Of a stretch of DNA of 64,000 bases, positions 1-8,553 are shown one piece after another. The notes below the pieces were generated by a model that had not been told where the DNA came from, searched no databases, and saw only the letters and a list, made by a program, of their open reading frames with translations. This stretch comes from Actinotalea subterranea (GTDB lineage: Bacteria > Actinomycetota > Actinomycetes > Actinomycetales > Cellulomonadaceae), in contig NZ_VTTP01000005.1 of NCBI RefSeq assembly GCF_008364845.1, positions 62,001-126,000 on the forward strand, read 5' to 3'. How positions within the stretch are numbered: position 1 is the first letter of the stretch; every line of letters begins with the position of its first letter. The position numbers and the translations under genes were made by a program.

Positions 1-17
1 GCGGTCGGGCGACCCGC
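1..17 (-). terminator. possible terminator hairpin after the first gene
   Basis: A GC-rich imperfect inverted repeat (core GGTCG-GG-CGACC) lies just past the stop codon of the leftward small membrane protein gene. It has no U-tract and is cut by the window edge, so the call is weak. Confidence 0.3.
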
Positions 18-20
18 CGG

Positions 21-251
21 TCACGGCGCGCTGAGGAACCAGACGCCGAAGTCGATCAGGTCACGGAGCATGAGGACGCCGCCGAGGGCAACGGCGGCGA
101 GGAGGCCGACGGCCACGAGGGCCGGCAGGACGGAGCGCAGCCGCTCGCGGCGGGACTCGTCCTTCTCCTGCGGGGTGCGCAGGTCGGTGTGCGCCCGGTG
201 GTGGACGACGTCGTTCTCGAGGTGGTCGTGGTGGATGGTGAGCTGGGCCAT
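21..251 (-). CDS. small single-pass membrane protein, function unknown
   Basis: This 76-residue protein has a polar, His-rich N-terminus, a basic stretch near residues 33-40 and one hydrophobic segment at about residues 42-62, so it should be an inner-membrane protein with its N-terminus probably in the cytoplasm. I do not recognise a family. A CAGGCT hexamer lies 6 nt before the ATG, which resembles the leaderless promoter arrangement used elsewhere in the window; there is no clear Shine-Dalgarno sequence. It is separated from the DUF3048 gene upstream by about 190 bp containing a strong terminator, so it is probably its own transcription unit. Confidence 0.6.
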   Translation of the reverse strand: MAQLTIHHDHLENDVVHHRAHTDLRTPQEKDESRRERLRSVLPALVAVGLLAAVALGGVLMLRDLIDFGVWFLSAP

Positions 252-341
252 GGCTCAAGCCTGCTCGTTGCGCCTCGGCGGCGGATCGGCCCAGCGGATG
301 GACGTCGCGACGCCGGGGTCCACCGCAGGTGGGTCCACGCG

Positions 342-375
342 GCGTCGCCCTCATCCCCGGGGATGAGGGCGACGC
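342..375 (-). terminator. 34-bp perfect palindrome, terminator of the DUF3048 gene
   Basis: Left arm GCGTCGCCCTCATCCCC (342-358) is followed with no spacer by its exact complement (359-375). Folded as RNA it gives about 15 bp closed by a small loop. It lies 70 bp past the stop of the leftward DUF3048 gene and before the next leftward gene, the expected place for an intrinsic terminator, although there is no U-run. Confidence 0.7.
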
Positions 376-444
376 GCGGAGGGCGGGTCCAGGGGCGGCG
401 CCGTGCTCGGCGCGCTCCCCGTGCCGACCGGTGCGAGGACGGGC

Positions 445-1593
445 TCAGCTGACGGCGAGCGACCCCGAGCCGGCCGGGATCATCTCCACCCAGGTGTTGC
501 CGGGCGCGAGCAGCAGGGGCTGCCCGTCCGTGGTGAAGAGCTGCATCGGGGCGTCGTCCGCCGTCTTGGACCAGCGGCCCGCGATGGTCTTGCCGCCGGT
601 CGCGACGACCGCGTCGCCCTCACCGACGAGGTTGTACGTCGGGACCGCTGCCCCGTTCTGCGCCCCGAAGCCGCTGTTGGGGTGCTCGGCCGTGATCGAG
701 ACGACGTTGACGGCCGAGATCTGGGCGCCGCTCGCGACGGTCGCGGGCGTGCTGCCCTCCGCCCGCAGCCACGTGCCGCTCGCCGCGTCCCACGTCCACG
801 TCGGGTGCGCGGCACCCGAGAGCGTGAAGGCGAGCGTGCCGGCGGGCGTGCCCGAGAGCGTCGGGGTCGCCTGCTCCGCCCGGAGCGCGAAGGCGAACTG
901 CTGGCCGGGTGCGGCGCTGTGCTCGGCGTCGGCCGCGGTGAGGAACGTCTCGATCGACCCGTAGACGTTGTGCGGGGCCGAGCGGTGCTTGACGCGGTAC
1001 AGGCCCGCCGCGCCGGCGTCGTGGCTGATCGACTGCACGGTGCTGCCCTTGACCATGGCGAGGATGCCCGGCTGACCACCCGAGTACACGAGGAGGCCAC
1101 GCAGCGGGGCGACGATCGCCGGGTCCATCGGCCGGACCGAGCGCACGGGGCCGATCTCGGCGGGCACCTGCGAGTGGAACACCGCGACGAACCGCGACAC
1201 CTCGAACTCGACGATGGTCTCCCACACGACGTCCGCCTGCTCGAGCCCGGACTGCGGGCGCGCGCTGGACGTGTTCTCGATCTTGACCGCGACGGCGGGA
1301 CGCGCGGCGACCTCGGCGGTCTCGACGCCGGTGAGCGGCCAGACGATCGGGACGACCGGCTCGGGCGGCGTGCCGCGCGAGGGCTCGATCGTGGGCGTCA
1401 CCGTCGACGGGTCAGGGGTCTGCGGCGCCTCGGCGGAGCAGCCGGCGACGCCGGCGAGGGCGAGCGCGACGGAGGCCACGAGGGCCGCACGGACGCCGCG
1501 CCGTCGGGACCGGCTGCCCGGGGTCGGTGCGCCGGCTGCGCGGGCGCTGGTCACAACGGGCGTGGTCGAACGGCCCACGGGGCGACTCCTCAT
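445..1593 (-). CDS. DUF3048 domain-containing lipoprotein (YerB-like)
   Basis: The 382-residue product has a basic N-terminus, a hydrophobic stretch ending in a lipobox (LAGVAGC, Cys about 52), then a Thr/Pro-rich linker and a DUF3048 domain from about residue 85 to the end. The VGPVRSVRPMD and SAPHNVYGS segments are typical of the family. It should be exported and anchored by lipid on the outside of the membrane. The biochemical role of DUF3048 proteins is unknown. The n-region before the lipobox is unusually long; an in-frame GTG at 1554 would give a more ordinary signal peptide, and neither start has a clear ribosome-binding site. It diverges from menE across about 100 bp. Confidence 0.8.
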   Translation of the reverse strand: MRSRPVGRSTTPVVTSARAAGAPTPGSRSRRRGVRAALVASVALALAGVAGCSAEAPQTPDPSTVTPTIEPSRGTPPEPVVPIVWPLTGVETAEVAARPAVAVKIENTSSARPQSGLEQADVVWETIVEFEVSRFVAVFHSQVPAEIGPVRSVRPMDPAIVAPLRGLLVYSGGQPGILAMVKGSTVQSISHDAGAAGLYRVKHRSAPHNVYGSIETFLTAADAEHSAAPGQQFAFALRAEQATPTLSGTPAGTLAFTLSGAAHPTWTWDAASGTWLRAEGSTPATVASGAQISAVNVVSITAEHPNSGFGAQNGAAVPTYNLVGEGDAVVATGGKTIAGRWSKTADDAPMQLFTTDGQPLLLAPGNTWVEMIPAGSGSLAVS

Positions 1594-1691
1594 CGCGCCG
1601 CCGGGTGCGGCGCACGACTGTTTGCTGAGCGGTGTCCTACGACCCGGCTCTTCCGGGCACGGCCCTCACTGTACGGCGCACCTAGGCTGGG

Positions 1692-2984
1692 ATGGTGGAC
1701 CGCGCGCTGACGTATGTGCCCGTCGGCCTGACGTCGGCCGACGAGGTCGCGATGCTCGTCGGGCACCTGCGGGCGGCCCTCGACGGCTCCGGCCCGGCGG
1801 TCGCGCCGGTCGCGGCGCAGGGCCCGTCGGCCACCACGCAGACCACGCGCACCGGACCCGCGGGCCGGGTCGAGGCCGTCGGGCCCGCGGAGGGCACGAC
1901 CGTGCCGGCCGGGGTCGCGCTCGTCGTGCGCACGTCCGGCTCGACCGGCCGGCCCCGGGGCGTGCTGCTGGAGCGGTCCGCGCTCATGGCCTCGGCTCAG
2001 GCCACCCACGCGCGTCTGCGCGGGCCCGGTCGCTGGCTCGTCGCCCTCCCGCTCGCGCACGTCGCGGGCCTCCAGGTGCTGGTCCGCGGCATCGTGGCGG
2101 GCACCGCGCCCCTGGTCCTCGACGCGGGCGGCCCGTTCGACCCGCACGGCCTCGCCGACGCGGTGCGCACCGCCCCTGACGACCTCCCGCTCTACACGTC
2201 ACTCGTCCCCACCCAGCTGCACCGCGTGGTCGAGGCGGCCGGCCCCGGTCGGCTGCCCCGCGCGCTCGACCCCCTCACGCGGCTCGACGCGATCCTCGTC
2301 GGCGGCGCGGCGGCGTCCGGGCCGCTCCTCGAGCGCGCGCGGGACCTCGGGCTGAGGGTCGTGACGACGTACGGGATGACGGAGACCAGCGGCGGCTGCG
2401 TGTACGACGGCGTGCCGCTCGACGGCGTGGAGCTGCACCTGGACGACGCCGGGGTGATCAGCGTCGCGGGCCCGGTACTCGCGCACGGGTACCTGGGCTA
2501 CCTGGGCGATCCCGCGGCCCAAAGCGGCGCGTTCACGACCCGCGACGGCGTGCGCTGGTTCCGCACGAGCGACGTCGGCGAGCTCGTGGACGGGGTCCTG
2601 CACGTGCGGGGCCGGGCCGACGACGTCCTCGTGACCGGCGGGGTCAAGGTCGCGCCCGCGGCCGTCGAGCAGGTCCTGGCCGCGGCGCCCGGCGTCGGGC
2701 AGGTGTGCGTCGTCGGCGTGCCCGACGAGGCCTGGGGGCAGGCTGTCACCGCGGTCGTGGTCGCCGCGGCGCACCCCGCCGCGCCTCCGTCGCTCGAGCG
2801 CCTGCGCGCCGACGTGAGCCGTACGCTGGGGAACGCTGCCGCCCCCCGGCACCTGCTGCTCGTGGACGCGCTCCCCGAGCGCGGACCGGGCAAGATCGAC
2901 CGCGCCGAGGTCACGCGGCGGGCAGCCGCGACCCTGGCCCCCACGGCCCCCGTCCGGACGGAGCACGATGGCAACACCCGCTGA
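1692..2984 (+). CDS. menE: o-succinylbenzoate-CoA ligase (MenE)
   Basis: This acyl-adenylate-forming enzyme activates o-succinylbenzoate to its CoA thioester in menaquinone synthesis. Visible motifs are the P-loop TSGSTGRPRG (about 81-90), the adenylate motif TTYGMTETSGG (225-235), the hinge motif GRADDVLVTGGVKV (307-320) and the catalytic lysine in GPGKID near the C-terminus. At 430 residues it is a little short, as is usual for actinobacterial MenE. The ATG at 1692 is followed directly by GTG at 1695; a TAGGCT hexamer lies 6 nt before that GTG, so the transcript may be leaderless and start at 1695. The 3' end overlaps menA by 17 bp, and the two are surely co-expressed. Confidence 0.88.
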   Translation: MVDRALTYVPVGLTSADEVAMLVGHLRAALDGSGPAVAPVAAQGPSATTQTTRTGPAGRVEAVGPAEGTTVPAGVALVVRTSGSTGRPRGVLLERSALMASAQATHARLRGPGRWLVALPLAHVAGLQVLVRGIVAGTAPLVLDAGGPFDPHGLADAVRTAPDDLPLYTSLVPTQLHRVVEAAGPGRLPRALDPLTRLDAILVGGAAASGPLLERARDLGLRVVTTYGMTETSGGCVYDGVPLDGVELHLDDAGVISVAGPVLAHGYLGYLGDPAAQSGAFTTRDGVRWFRTSDVGELVDGVLHVRGRADDVLVTGGVKVAPAAVEQVLAAAPGVGQVCVVGVPDEAWGQAVTAVVVAAAHPAAPPSLERLRADVSRTLGNAAAPRHLLLVDALPERGPGKIDRAEVTRRAAATLAPTAPVRTEHDGNTR

Positions 2985-3837
2985 ATGGCTCGAGGGCGCG
3001 CGGCCGCGCACCCTGCCCGCCGCCGTCGCCCCCGTGCTCGTCGGGACCGGAGCGGCCGCGCAGCTCGGCTCGGCGTCCGTGCCGCGCGCGCTCCTCGCCG
3101 CGGGCGTGGCGCTCGCGCTGCAGGTCGGGGTCAACTACGCCAACGACTACTCGGACGGCGTGCGCGGTACCGACCTCGACCGCGTCGGGCCCCTGCGCCT
3201 CACCGGCTCCGGTGCGGCGCGGCCGAGCCAGGTGCGCCTCGCGGCCTTCGCCGCGCTCGGCGTCGGTGCCCTGCTCGGCCTCTGGCTCGTCGCCCTGAGC
3301 GGCCACTGGTGGCTCGTCGCCGTGGGTGCCGCGGCGATCGGCGCGGCCTGGTACTACACCGGCGGCTCGCGGCCCTACGGCTACCGCGGCCTCGGCGAGG
3401 TGGGCGTGTTCGTCTTCTTCGGCCTCGTCGCCGTGCTCGGCACCACCTACACGCAGGCGGACCGGGTCTCGTGGCCCGCCGTCGCCGGGGCCGTCGGCGT
3501 CGGGTCGCTCGCATGCGCGCTGCTCATGGTCAACAACGTGCGTGACGTGCCCACGGACGCCCTCGCGGGCAAGCGGACGCTCGCCGTGCGCATCGGGGAG
3601 CACCGCGCACGCCGCCTGTACGTCGTGTTCCTCGGGCTCGCGCTGCTCCTGGGCCTCGCGTGCGCCCTCGCGGCGCCGTGGTCCGCCCTCGTGCTGCTCC
3701 TGGTCCTGCCCGCGGGCATCCTCGCGACGACCGTCCGCCTCGGCGCGCGTGGCATCCTGCTGCGCCCCGTCCTCGCGGGCACTGGTGCGCTCGAGCTCGG
3801 CTACGGGGTGCTGCTGGGCCTCGGGCTCGCGCTCTGA
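2968..3837 (+). CDS. menA: 1,4-dihydroxy-2-naphthoate polyprenyltransferase (MenA)
   Basis: MenA attaches the polyprenyl tail to 1,4-dihydroxy-2-naphthoate, giving demethylmenaquinone at the inner membrane. The 289-residue UbiA-family protein has the N-terminal WLEGARPRTLPAAVAP signature and the prenyl-diphosphate/Mg-binding motif NYANDYSDGVRGTD (about 56-69). A second Asp-containing loop (VNNVRDVPTD) lies near 190, and there are about eight hydrophobic helices. The start lies inside the end of menE, indicating translational coupling. Its last 37 bp overlap the convergent DUF4229 gene. Confidence 0.92.
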   Translation: MATPAEWLEGARPRTLPAAVAPVLVGTGAAAQLGSASVPRALLAAGVALALQVGVNYANDYSDGVRGTDLDRVGPLRLTGSGAARPSQVRLAAFAALGVGALLGLWLVALSGHWWLVAVGAAAIGAAWYYTGGSRPYGYRGLGEVGVFVFFGLVAVLGTTYTQADRVSWPAVAGAVGVGSLACALLMVNNVRDVPTDALAGKRTLAVRIGEHRARRLYVVFLGLALLLGLACALAAPWSALVLLLVLPAGILATTVRLGARGILLRPVLAGTGALELGYGVLLGLGLAL

Positions 3838-4280
3838 GGACCCGCGCCGTCGCCGTCCGCGTCGGCGGGGCTCTCGCCGTCGGCGGGACCATCGGCTCCG
3901 GTACGACCGTCACCGCCGTCGGCAACGTCACCGCCGTCGACACGGTCGCCTCCTGCACCACTGACCTGCGGGTCAGGGCCCTCGACGACCCGCGCCTGCA
4001 CGACCCGCGCCTCCACGACGCTCGCCTCGGCGTCCTCCGCCGCGGCGTCGGACTCGACCTGCGCGCTGAACCGCCGCCCGGCCGCACGCCGCTCCGCCCG
4101 CCCGGCGAGCCAGAGCGCGGCCGCGTCACGCGGGCCGGCGAGGAGCACGTAGGAGAGGGCCCAGGCCACGACGGCTGCGACGACGACGAGCAGCCACCCG
4201 CCGAGGCCGACCCACCAGAGCGCCCCGAGCGCCGCGGCGAAGAGCCCGAGACGGAGCGCTGAGTAGACGACCAACGGCAT
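3801..4280 (-). CDS. DUF4229 membrane protein
   Basis: This 159-residue protein has two N-terminal hydrophobic helices (about 5-22 and 25-48), an R/A-rich stretch (GRAERRAAGRRF) and a long acidic Val/Glu/Asp/Gly-rich tail with repeated VVEARVVQARVV-like units. This is the DUF4229 layout found next to menA in actinomycetes; the function is unknown. A TAGGCT hexamer (4292-4287 on this strand) sits 6 nt before the ATG with no Shine-Dalgarno sequence, so the message is probably leaderless. The low-complexity tail overlaps the end of menA tail-to-tail. Confidence 0.75.
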   Translation of the reverse strand: MPLVVYSALRLGLFAAALGALWWVGLGGWLLVVVAAVVAWALSYVLLAGPRDAAALWLAGRAERRAAGRRFSAQVESDAAAEDAEASVVEARVVQARVVEGPDPQVSGAGGDRVDGGDVADGGDGRTGADGPADGESPADADGDGAGPQSASPRPSSTP

Positions 4281-4286
4281 CGGGCC

Positions 4287-4316
4287 AGCCTAGGCCCGCC
4301 GACCTAGGGTGGGGGG
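4287..4316. promoter_or_regulatory. back-to-back leaderless promoters for DUF4229 and PLDc_N genes
   Basis: On the minus strand TAGGCT (4292-4287) lies 6 nt before the DUF4229 ATG. On the plus strand TAGGGT (4305-4310) lies 6 nt before the ATG at 4317. Both fit a -10 element placed so that transcription begins at or within a base of the start codon. No good -35 is visible for either. Confidence 0.55.
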
Positions 4317-4871
4317 ATGGTCCGCGCCCTGCCGTACATCGTCCCGATCGCCCTGGCCCTGTTCGCGCTGATCGACTTCTCCCGCAGCACGCCGGCCGAG
4401 CGCGCGGACCTCCCCGGGCTCGCGTGGGTCGCGATCATCGTGCTGCTGCCCGTCGTCGGTCCGATCGTGTGGATCGTCATCAGCCGCAGCCGGCGCTCGT
4501 CGACCGGCCCGCGGCCCGCGGCCGGCCCCGGCGGGACGCGCCCCGGACGACCGGGCGGCGCCACCGGGCCCTCGCGCCCCGGTCGGCCCGCTCGGCCCGG
4601 CGCGCCGTCACGCAGGCCCGGACCCGTCGCACCCGACGACGACCCGGACTTCCTGTGGCGCCTCGACCAACAGGCACGCCGGAGCCGGAAGGCCGGTCCG
4701 GACGGCGCGGGGACCCCGAGCACCGGTACGCAGGCACCGGGCACTCAGAAGCCCGGCACTCCGAAGCCCGGCACGCAGGAGCCCGGCACGCAGGCACCCG
4801 GCACGGAGACGCCCCGCACGCAGGAGCCCGGAGCCACCGGACCGTCGGGGGACGCGCCCACCGACGACTAG
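4317..4871 (+). CDS. PLDc N-terminal-type membrane protein with repetitive Gly/Thr/Pro tail
   Basis: The first 65 residues form two membrane helices and match the small PLDc_N (phospholipase D N-terminal) module: ALIDFSRS, then LPGLAWVAIIVLLPVVGPIVW. There is no phospholipase catalytic HKD motif. The rest is a disordered, Arg/Pro/Gly-rich region ending in seven 5-residue repeats of the form GT(Q/P)xPG. It should be a membrane protein with a cytosolic tail; the role is unknown. A TAGGGT -10 lies 6 nt before the ATG. Its stop overlaps the stop of the convergent arginase-family gene by 4 nt. Confidence 0.7.
   Translation: MVRALPYIVPIALALFALIDFSRSTPAERADLPGLAWVAIIVLLPVVGPIVWIVISRSRRSSTGPRPAAGPGGTRPGRPGGATGPSRPGRPARPGAPSRRPGPVAPDDDPDFLWRLDQQARRSRKAGPDGAGTPSTGTQAPGTQKPGTPKPGTQEPGTQAPGTETPRTQEPGATGPSGDAPTDD
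4725..4829 (+). repeat. seven 15-bp tandem repeats inside the PLDc_N gene
   Basis: Seven in-frame 15-bp units with consensus GGCACGCAGGAGCCC encode GTQxPG-type pentapeptides. Because 15 is a multiple of 3, copy-number change would lengthen or shorten the tail without a frameshift. Confidence 0.85.
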
Positions 4872-5794
4872 GACGCCGAGCCGGGCCGTCCCGGCGACGG
4901 GCGCGCCTGACTGCGTGGTGCGGCAGCCGCGTCCAGCACGGGCGCCAGGGCTCGCAGCAGGGCCTGCACGTGGAGGCCGACGGTCGCCCGGTCCGCGTCG
5001 GCCTCGAGCTCGGCGACCTCCACGCCCACGACCTCGGACTCGGCGAGCACGGCCGCGCAGGCGCGCAGGTCGTCGAGCGTCATGCCGCCGGGGACCTCGT
5101 AGTCGGTCGCGACGGTTCCCGGCTCGAGGACGTCGCAGTCGAGGTGCAGGTAGACGGGGCGGCCCGCGACCACCGTCCGCAGCTCGGCGTCCATGCCGGG
5201 GCCGGTCCGGACGAGCGTGATGAGGCCCTGGTCGAGGACGTCCGCCTCGGCGGGGTCGATGTCGCGGGCGCCGACCAGCACCGCGTTGCCGGGCGCGAGC
5301 CCGCCGCCGAGCCCGGAGTCCCACATGCCCAGGGGCCCGCTGTACGCGAGTCCGCCGAGGAAGTCGGTCGTCGTGCTGTCGGGCGTGTTCAGGTCGGCGT
5401 GCGCGTCGAACCAGACGACCACCGCGTCCGGCCGGGCGGCTGCGACGACGGGCAGGGTCGCGAGCGCGACCGCGCACCGGCTCGACGCGGTGACGGGCAC
5501 CCGGCCGGCACCGAGGACGACCTCGAGGTGCTGCGCCATCGCCCTCAGCGTCGGCATGGCCGCGGACAGCTCCTCGGCCCATCCGGTCGAGAGCGCCGGC
5601 TCCGGCGCGCCCACCACCGTCGGCGTCGTCCCGTAGCGCTGCGCGAGCGCCGACGCCAGGTGTCCGGAGGCGACCATCGCCCGGTCGTTGTGGTCGCCGG
5701 CGCGGCCCGCGAAGTGCGTGAGCACGACGCCAGGAGGCGTCGGCTGCTCCCCCGTCGCGACGAGGGGGGCGTCGGTGGCGGCGGCGTCTGTCAT
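4868..5794 (-). CDS. arginase/agmatinase-family protein (ureohydrolase fold)
   Basis: The central DAHADLNTP and later LHLDCDVLEP motifs are the two Asp-rich manganese sites of the arginase superfamily, followed by the usual C-terminal VGVEVAE segment. Arginase, agmatinase and formimidoylglutamase all share this fold, so the substrate cannot be named. The first metal motif, normally GGDH or GGDC, reads SSRC here, so one ligand position is Cys and the preceding Gly-Gly-Asp is lost. I chose the ATG at 5794 (308 residues) because TAGCGT lies 7 nt upstream of it; an upstream in-frame ATG at 5830 is also possible. It sits alone between convergent PLDc_N and ccsB. Confidence 0.72.
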   Translation of the reverse strand: MTDAAATDAPLVATGEQPTPPGVVLTHFAGRAGDHNDRAMVASGHLASALAQRYGTTPTVVGAPEPALSTGWAEELSAAMPTLRAMAQHLEVVLGAGRVPVTASSRCAVALATLPVVAAARPDAVVVWFDAHADLNTPDSTTTDFLGGLAYSGPLGMWDSGLGGGLAPGNAVLVGARDIDPAEADVLDQGLITLVRTGPGMDAELRTVVAGRPVYLHLDCDVLEPGTVATDYEVPGGMTLDDLRACAAVLAESEVVGVEVAELEADADRATVGLHVQALLRALAPVLDAAAAPRSQARPSPGRPGSAS

Positions 5795-5876
5795 GCGGAG
5801 AACGCTAGGAGCGCCGGTGTGGTCGCACAACCGAGGAGGCGCACGTCACCACCGACGCGGGGACGGCTCCGCCCGC

Positions 5877-6848
5877 TCAGCCCTCGGGGATGCCGTCGTA
5901 CGAGTGCTTGCCGTTCAGCAGCAGGTTCACGCCCGTGAAGTTGAAGAGCACCGTGGCGTAGCCCACGAGCACGAACCACGCGGCGCGGCGCCCGGACCAG
6001 CCGCGCGTCGTGCGGGCGTGCAGGTAGGCCGCGTAGACGACCCACACGACGAAGCTCCAGACCTCCTTGGGGTCCCAGCCCCAGTACCGGCCCCAGGCGT
6101 GCTCCGCCCAGATCGCCCCCGCCATGACGGTGAACGTCCACAGGACGAAGCCCACGGCGTTGATCCGGAACGAGATCGCCTCGAGGTCGCGTGTGCTCGG
6201 CAGCGACCCGAGGACCTGCCAGCGCGGGTGGTGCAGCCGCGGCGAGGCCTGCTCCCACGAGTCCTTGAGCAGCTGGAGCGAGCTCAGCGCGAACGAGACG
6301 GTGAACAGACCGGTCGCGATGGTCGCGATCGACACGTGGATGACGAGCCAGTAGCTCTGCAGCGCGGGCTCGACGGCGTCGGCCGGCACGTAGAACGCGG
6401 CGAGCGCGAGCCCGAGGGCCAGGACGCTCAGGCCGAGCACGATGGTCCCGAGGAAGCGCAGGTCGCGCCACCGGCACAGCGCGAGGAAGGTCGCGACGGC
6501 GACGAGCGTCCCGACGAGCGTGAACTCGTACATGTTGGCCCACGGGACCCGGCCCGCGGCGAGGCCCCGCAGCACGGTGCCGACCACGTGCAGCAGCAGT
6601 CCGAGGGTCGCCGTCGACATCGCGATGCCCACCGCACGGCGGCGCTCGGGGGCGACGGCCGCGTCGGTGCGCTCGAGCACGGCGGTCGAGCCGCCGGCCG
6701 TGCTCGCGAGCTCCGCGCCCCGCTGCCGCGCGGACGCGGCGGCATGGTCCGCGAGCCGTGCGAGGTCGGTCGCGAACGCGACGAGCGCGACGGCGTACGC
6801 GGTCGTCGCTCCCCACACCAGGATCGTGCTGAGCTCACCCAGGCTCAT
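5877..6848 (-). CDS. ccsB: cytochrome c biogenesis protein CcsB (ResC), heme handling
   Basis: CcsB works with ResB to move heme across the membrane and attach it to apocytochrome c (system II). The diagnostic tryptophan-rich signature WGRYWGWDPKEVWSF lies near residue 255, among about eight membrane helices. The start is the ATG at 6848, preceded by GGAAGG, giving 323 residues; a longer open frame upstream lacks family similarity. It overlaps the end of resB by 14 nt and is last in the leftward cytochrome c maturation operon. Confidence 0.93.
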   Translation of the reverse strand: MSLGELSTILVWGATTAYAVALVAFATDLARLADHAAASARQRGAELASTAGGSTAVLERTDAAVAPERRRAVGIAMSTATLGLLLHVVGTVLRGLAAGRVPWANMYEFTLVGTLVAVATFLALCRWRDLRFLGTIVLGLSVLALGLALAAFYVPADAVEPALQSYWLVIHVSIATIATGLFTVSFALSSLQLLKDSWEQASPRLHHPRWQVLGSLPSTRDLEAISFRINAVGFVLWTFTVMAGAIWAEHAWGRYWGWDPKEVWSFVVWVVYAAYLHARTTRGWSGRRAAWFVLVGYATVLFNFTGVNLLLNGKHSYDGIPEG

Positions 6849-8553
6849 CGTCCCGCCTTCCGTCCAGGGCCCTGATGGCGTCCATGACACGCGCGAGCTC
6901 CCCGTCGAGCCCCATGTCGTCGCCGCGCGCGAGTGCCGCGCCGGCGACCACTGTACGTGCGCGCGCCGTGTCCCCGTCCCCCGGGGCGTCGTCGCCCGGG
7001 GCCCCGTGCGCACCGGCCGGTGCGACGCCCACCCTGACCCACAGGCGGCGGCGGGGGGTGAACAGGGAGATCGCGAGGCCGACGAGCGCGGCGACGGCGA
7101 ACACGAGGATCCACGTCAGTGCCGGGTCGTGGCGCAGGTCGAGCGCGACGAACCGCGGCAGGCCGTCCCACGTGAGGGACCCGAGCCCGTCGGGCAGCTC
7201 GACCGTCTGGCCGGCCTCGACGAAGAACGTCGTGGCCGTCCCGTCGTCCTCGACGGCCTGCGTCATGCGCGCCGTGTCGAGCTCGTACACGTTCTGCGGC
7301 ACGCCTTCGTCGAGGCCCAGGTCGCCGGACCAGACGGTGAGCACGAGGAGCGGGTTGTCCGGCTGCGGGTACACGGACCGCGCGCCGTCGGCGGTCACGA
7401 GCGCCGTCGGGAGCAGGTAGCCGACGATGCCGATCTGCTCGCCCGTGGAGACGTCGGGGACCTTGATGACGCCGCGGGAGCGGTACTGCGGGTCCTCGGG
7501 CAGGAACGGCACGGCGCCCGCGAACGCGATCTCGCCGGCCGCGTCGCGGACCACGACGTCGGGCGCGTAGCCGTTGCCCTGGAGATAGATCTTGGACCCG
7601 TCGACGGACAGCGGGTGGTTGACCTTGATCGTGGCGTCGCGCGGCTCGCGACCCGGCTCGGCCACTGTCACGTCGGCCGCGAAGTCGCGCGGCTTGGCGT
7701 CGGCGTCGGCCGTGAACTCGGCCGTGAACTCGTCGAGGGTGAGCGTGAACGGCGTCAGCGAGGACGCGTCGAACGCCGTGCCGGCCTCGAACGTGTCGTA
7801 GTCGGTGACGGTGTTCGCGAACGTGCGGCCCTCGACGAGGATCACCTGGCCGCGGTGGTGCAGCAGCTGTCCGGTCGCGACCGAGACGAGGATCCCGACG
7901 AGCGCGAGGTGGAAGAGGATGTTCCCGCTCTCGCGCAGGTAGCCCCGCTCCGCGGCGACGGTGAGCGCCCCGCTGGGCTCGGTCCCGGCGTGGGTGCGGA
8001 ACCGGGGCAGCGCCCGGACCGGCCCGACGAGCGTCCGCCGGACGGCGGCGGCGACCTCGGCGGGCGTCGCGGTCGTCACGAGCTCGTCGTGCACCGGGAA
8101 CCGGTCGAGCCGTCGCGGTGTGCGCGGGGGCCGGGCGCGCAGCGCACGGACGTGGACGCGCAGGCGGGGCAGGATGCAGCCGACGAGGGACACGAACAGC
8201 AGCAGGTACACGGCGGAGAACCAGGCCGACGCGTACACGTCGAAGAAGCCGAGGCGGTCGAGCCACGTGCCGAGCGTGGGGCTCTCGGCGATGTACCGCG
8301 CGACGCCTGCCGGGTCCTGCGGGCGCTGCGGGAGCACGGAGCCGGGCACGGCGACGACGGCGAGGAGCATGAGGAGCATGAGCGCGACGCGCATGCTCGT
8401 GAGCTGTCGCCACACCCAGCGCAGGGTGCCCCGGGCGCCGAGCCGCGGCAGCGTCGGCTGCTCGGCCGTGGTGGGCCCGCCGTAGGGGTCGTCGACGAGC
8501 CCCTCGGGCCGGTACGTGGCCGACGACGCCGGCCCTGCCTCGCGGCCCGCCAT
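6835..8553 (-). CDS. resB: cytochrome c biogenesis protein ResB
   Basis: ResB is the large partner of CcsB in system II heme ligation. The 572-residue protein has an N-terminal cytoplasmic stretch, a helix near residues 45-65 (TSMRVALMLLMLLAVVAVPG), a PQRPQDP loop, further helices near 95 and 185, a large extracytoplasmic domain and a last helix near 505. The ATG at 8553-8551 shares one base with the ccdA stop (TGATG), so translation is coupled. Confidence 0.93.
   Translation of the reverse strand: MAGREAGPASSATYRPEGLVDDPYGGPTTAEQPTLPRLGARGTLRWVWRQLTSMRVALMLLMLLAVVAVPGSVLPQRPQDPAGVARYIAESPTLGTWLDRLGFFDVYASAWFSAVYLLLFVSLVGCILPRLRVHVRALRARPPRTPRRLDRFPVHDELVTTATPAEVAAAVRRTLVGPVRALPRFRTHAGTEPSGALTVAAERGYLRESGNILFHLALVGILVSVATGQLLHHRGQVILVEGRTFANTVTDYDTFEAGTAFDASSLTPFTLTLDEFTAEFTADADAKPRDFAADVTVAEPGREPRDATIKVNHPLSVDGSKIYLQGNGYAPDVVVRDAAGEIAFAGAVPFLPEDPQYRSRGVIKVPDVSTGEQIGIVGYLLPTALVTADGARSVYPQPDNPLLVLTVWSGDLGLDEGVPQNVYELDTARMTQAVEDDGTATTFFVEAGQTVELPDGLGSLTWDGLPRFVALDLRHDPALTWILVFAVAALVGLAISLFTPRRRLWVRVGVAPAGAHGAPGDDAPGDGDTARARTVVAGAALARGDDMGLDGELARVMDAIRALDGRRDDEPG

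Noticed and set aside
4424-5938. 504-residue plus-strand open frame across PLDc_N and the arginase-like gene
   Set aside because: It overlaps two convincing genes in other frames and has no domain-like sequence.
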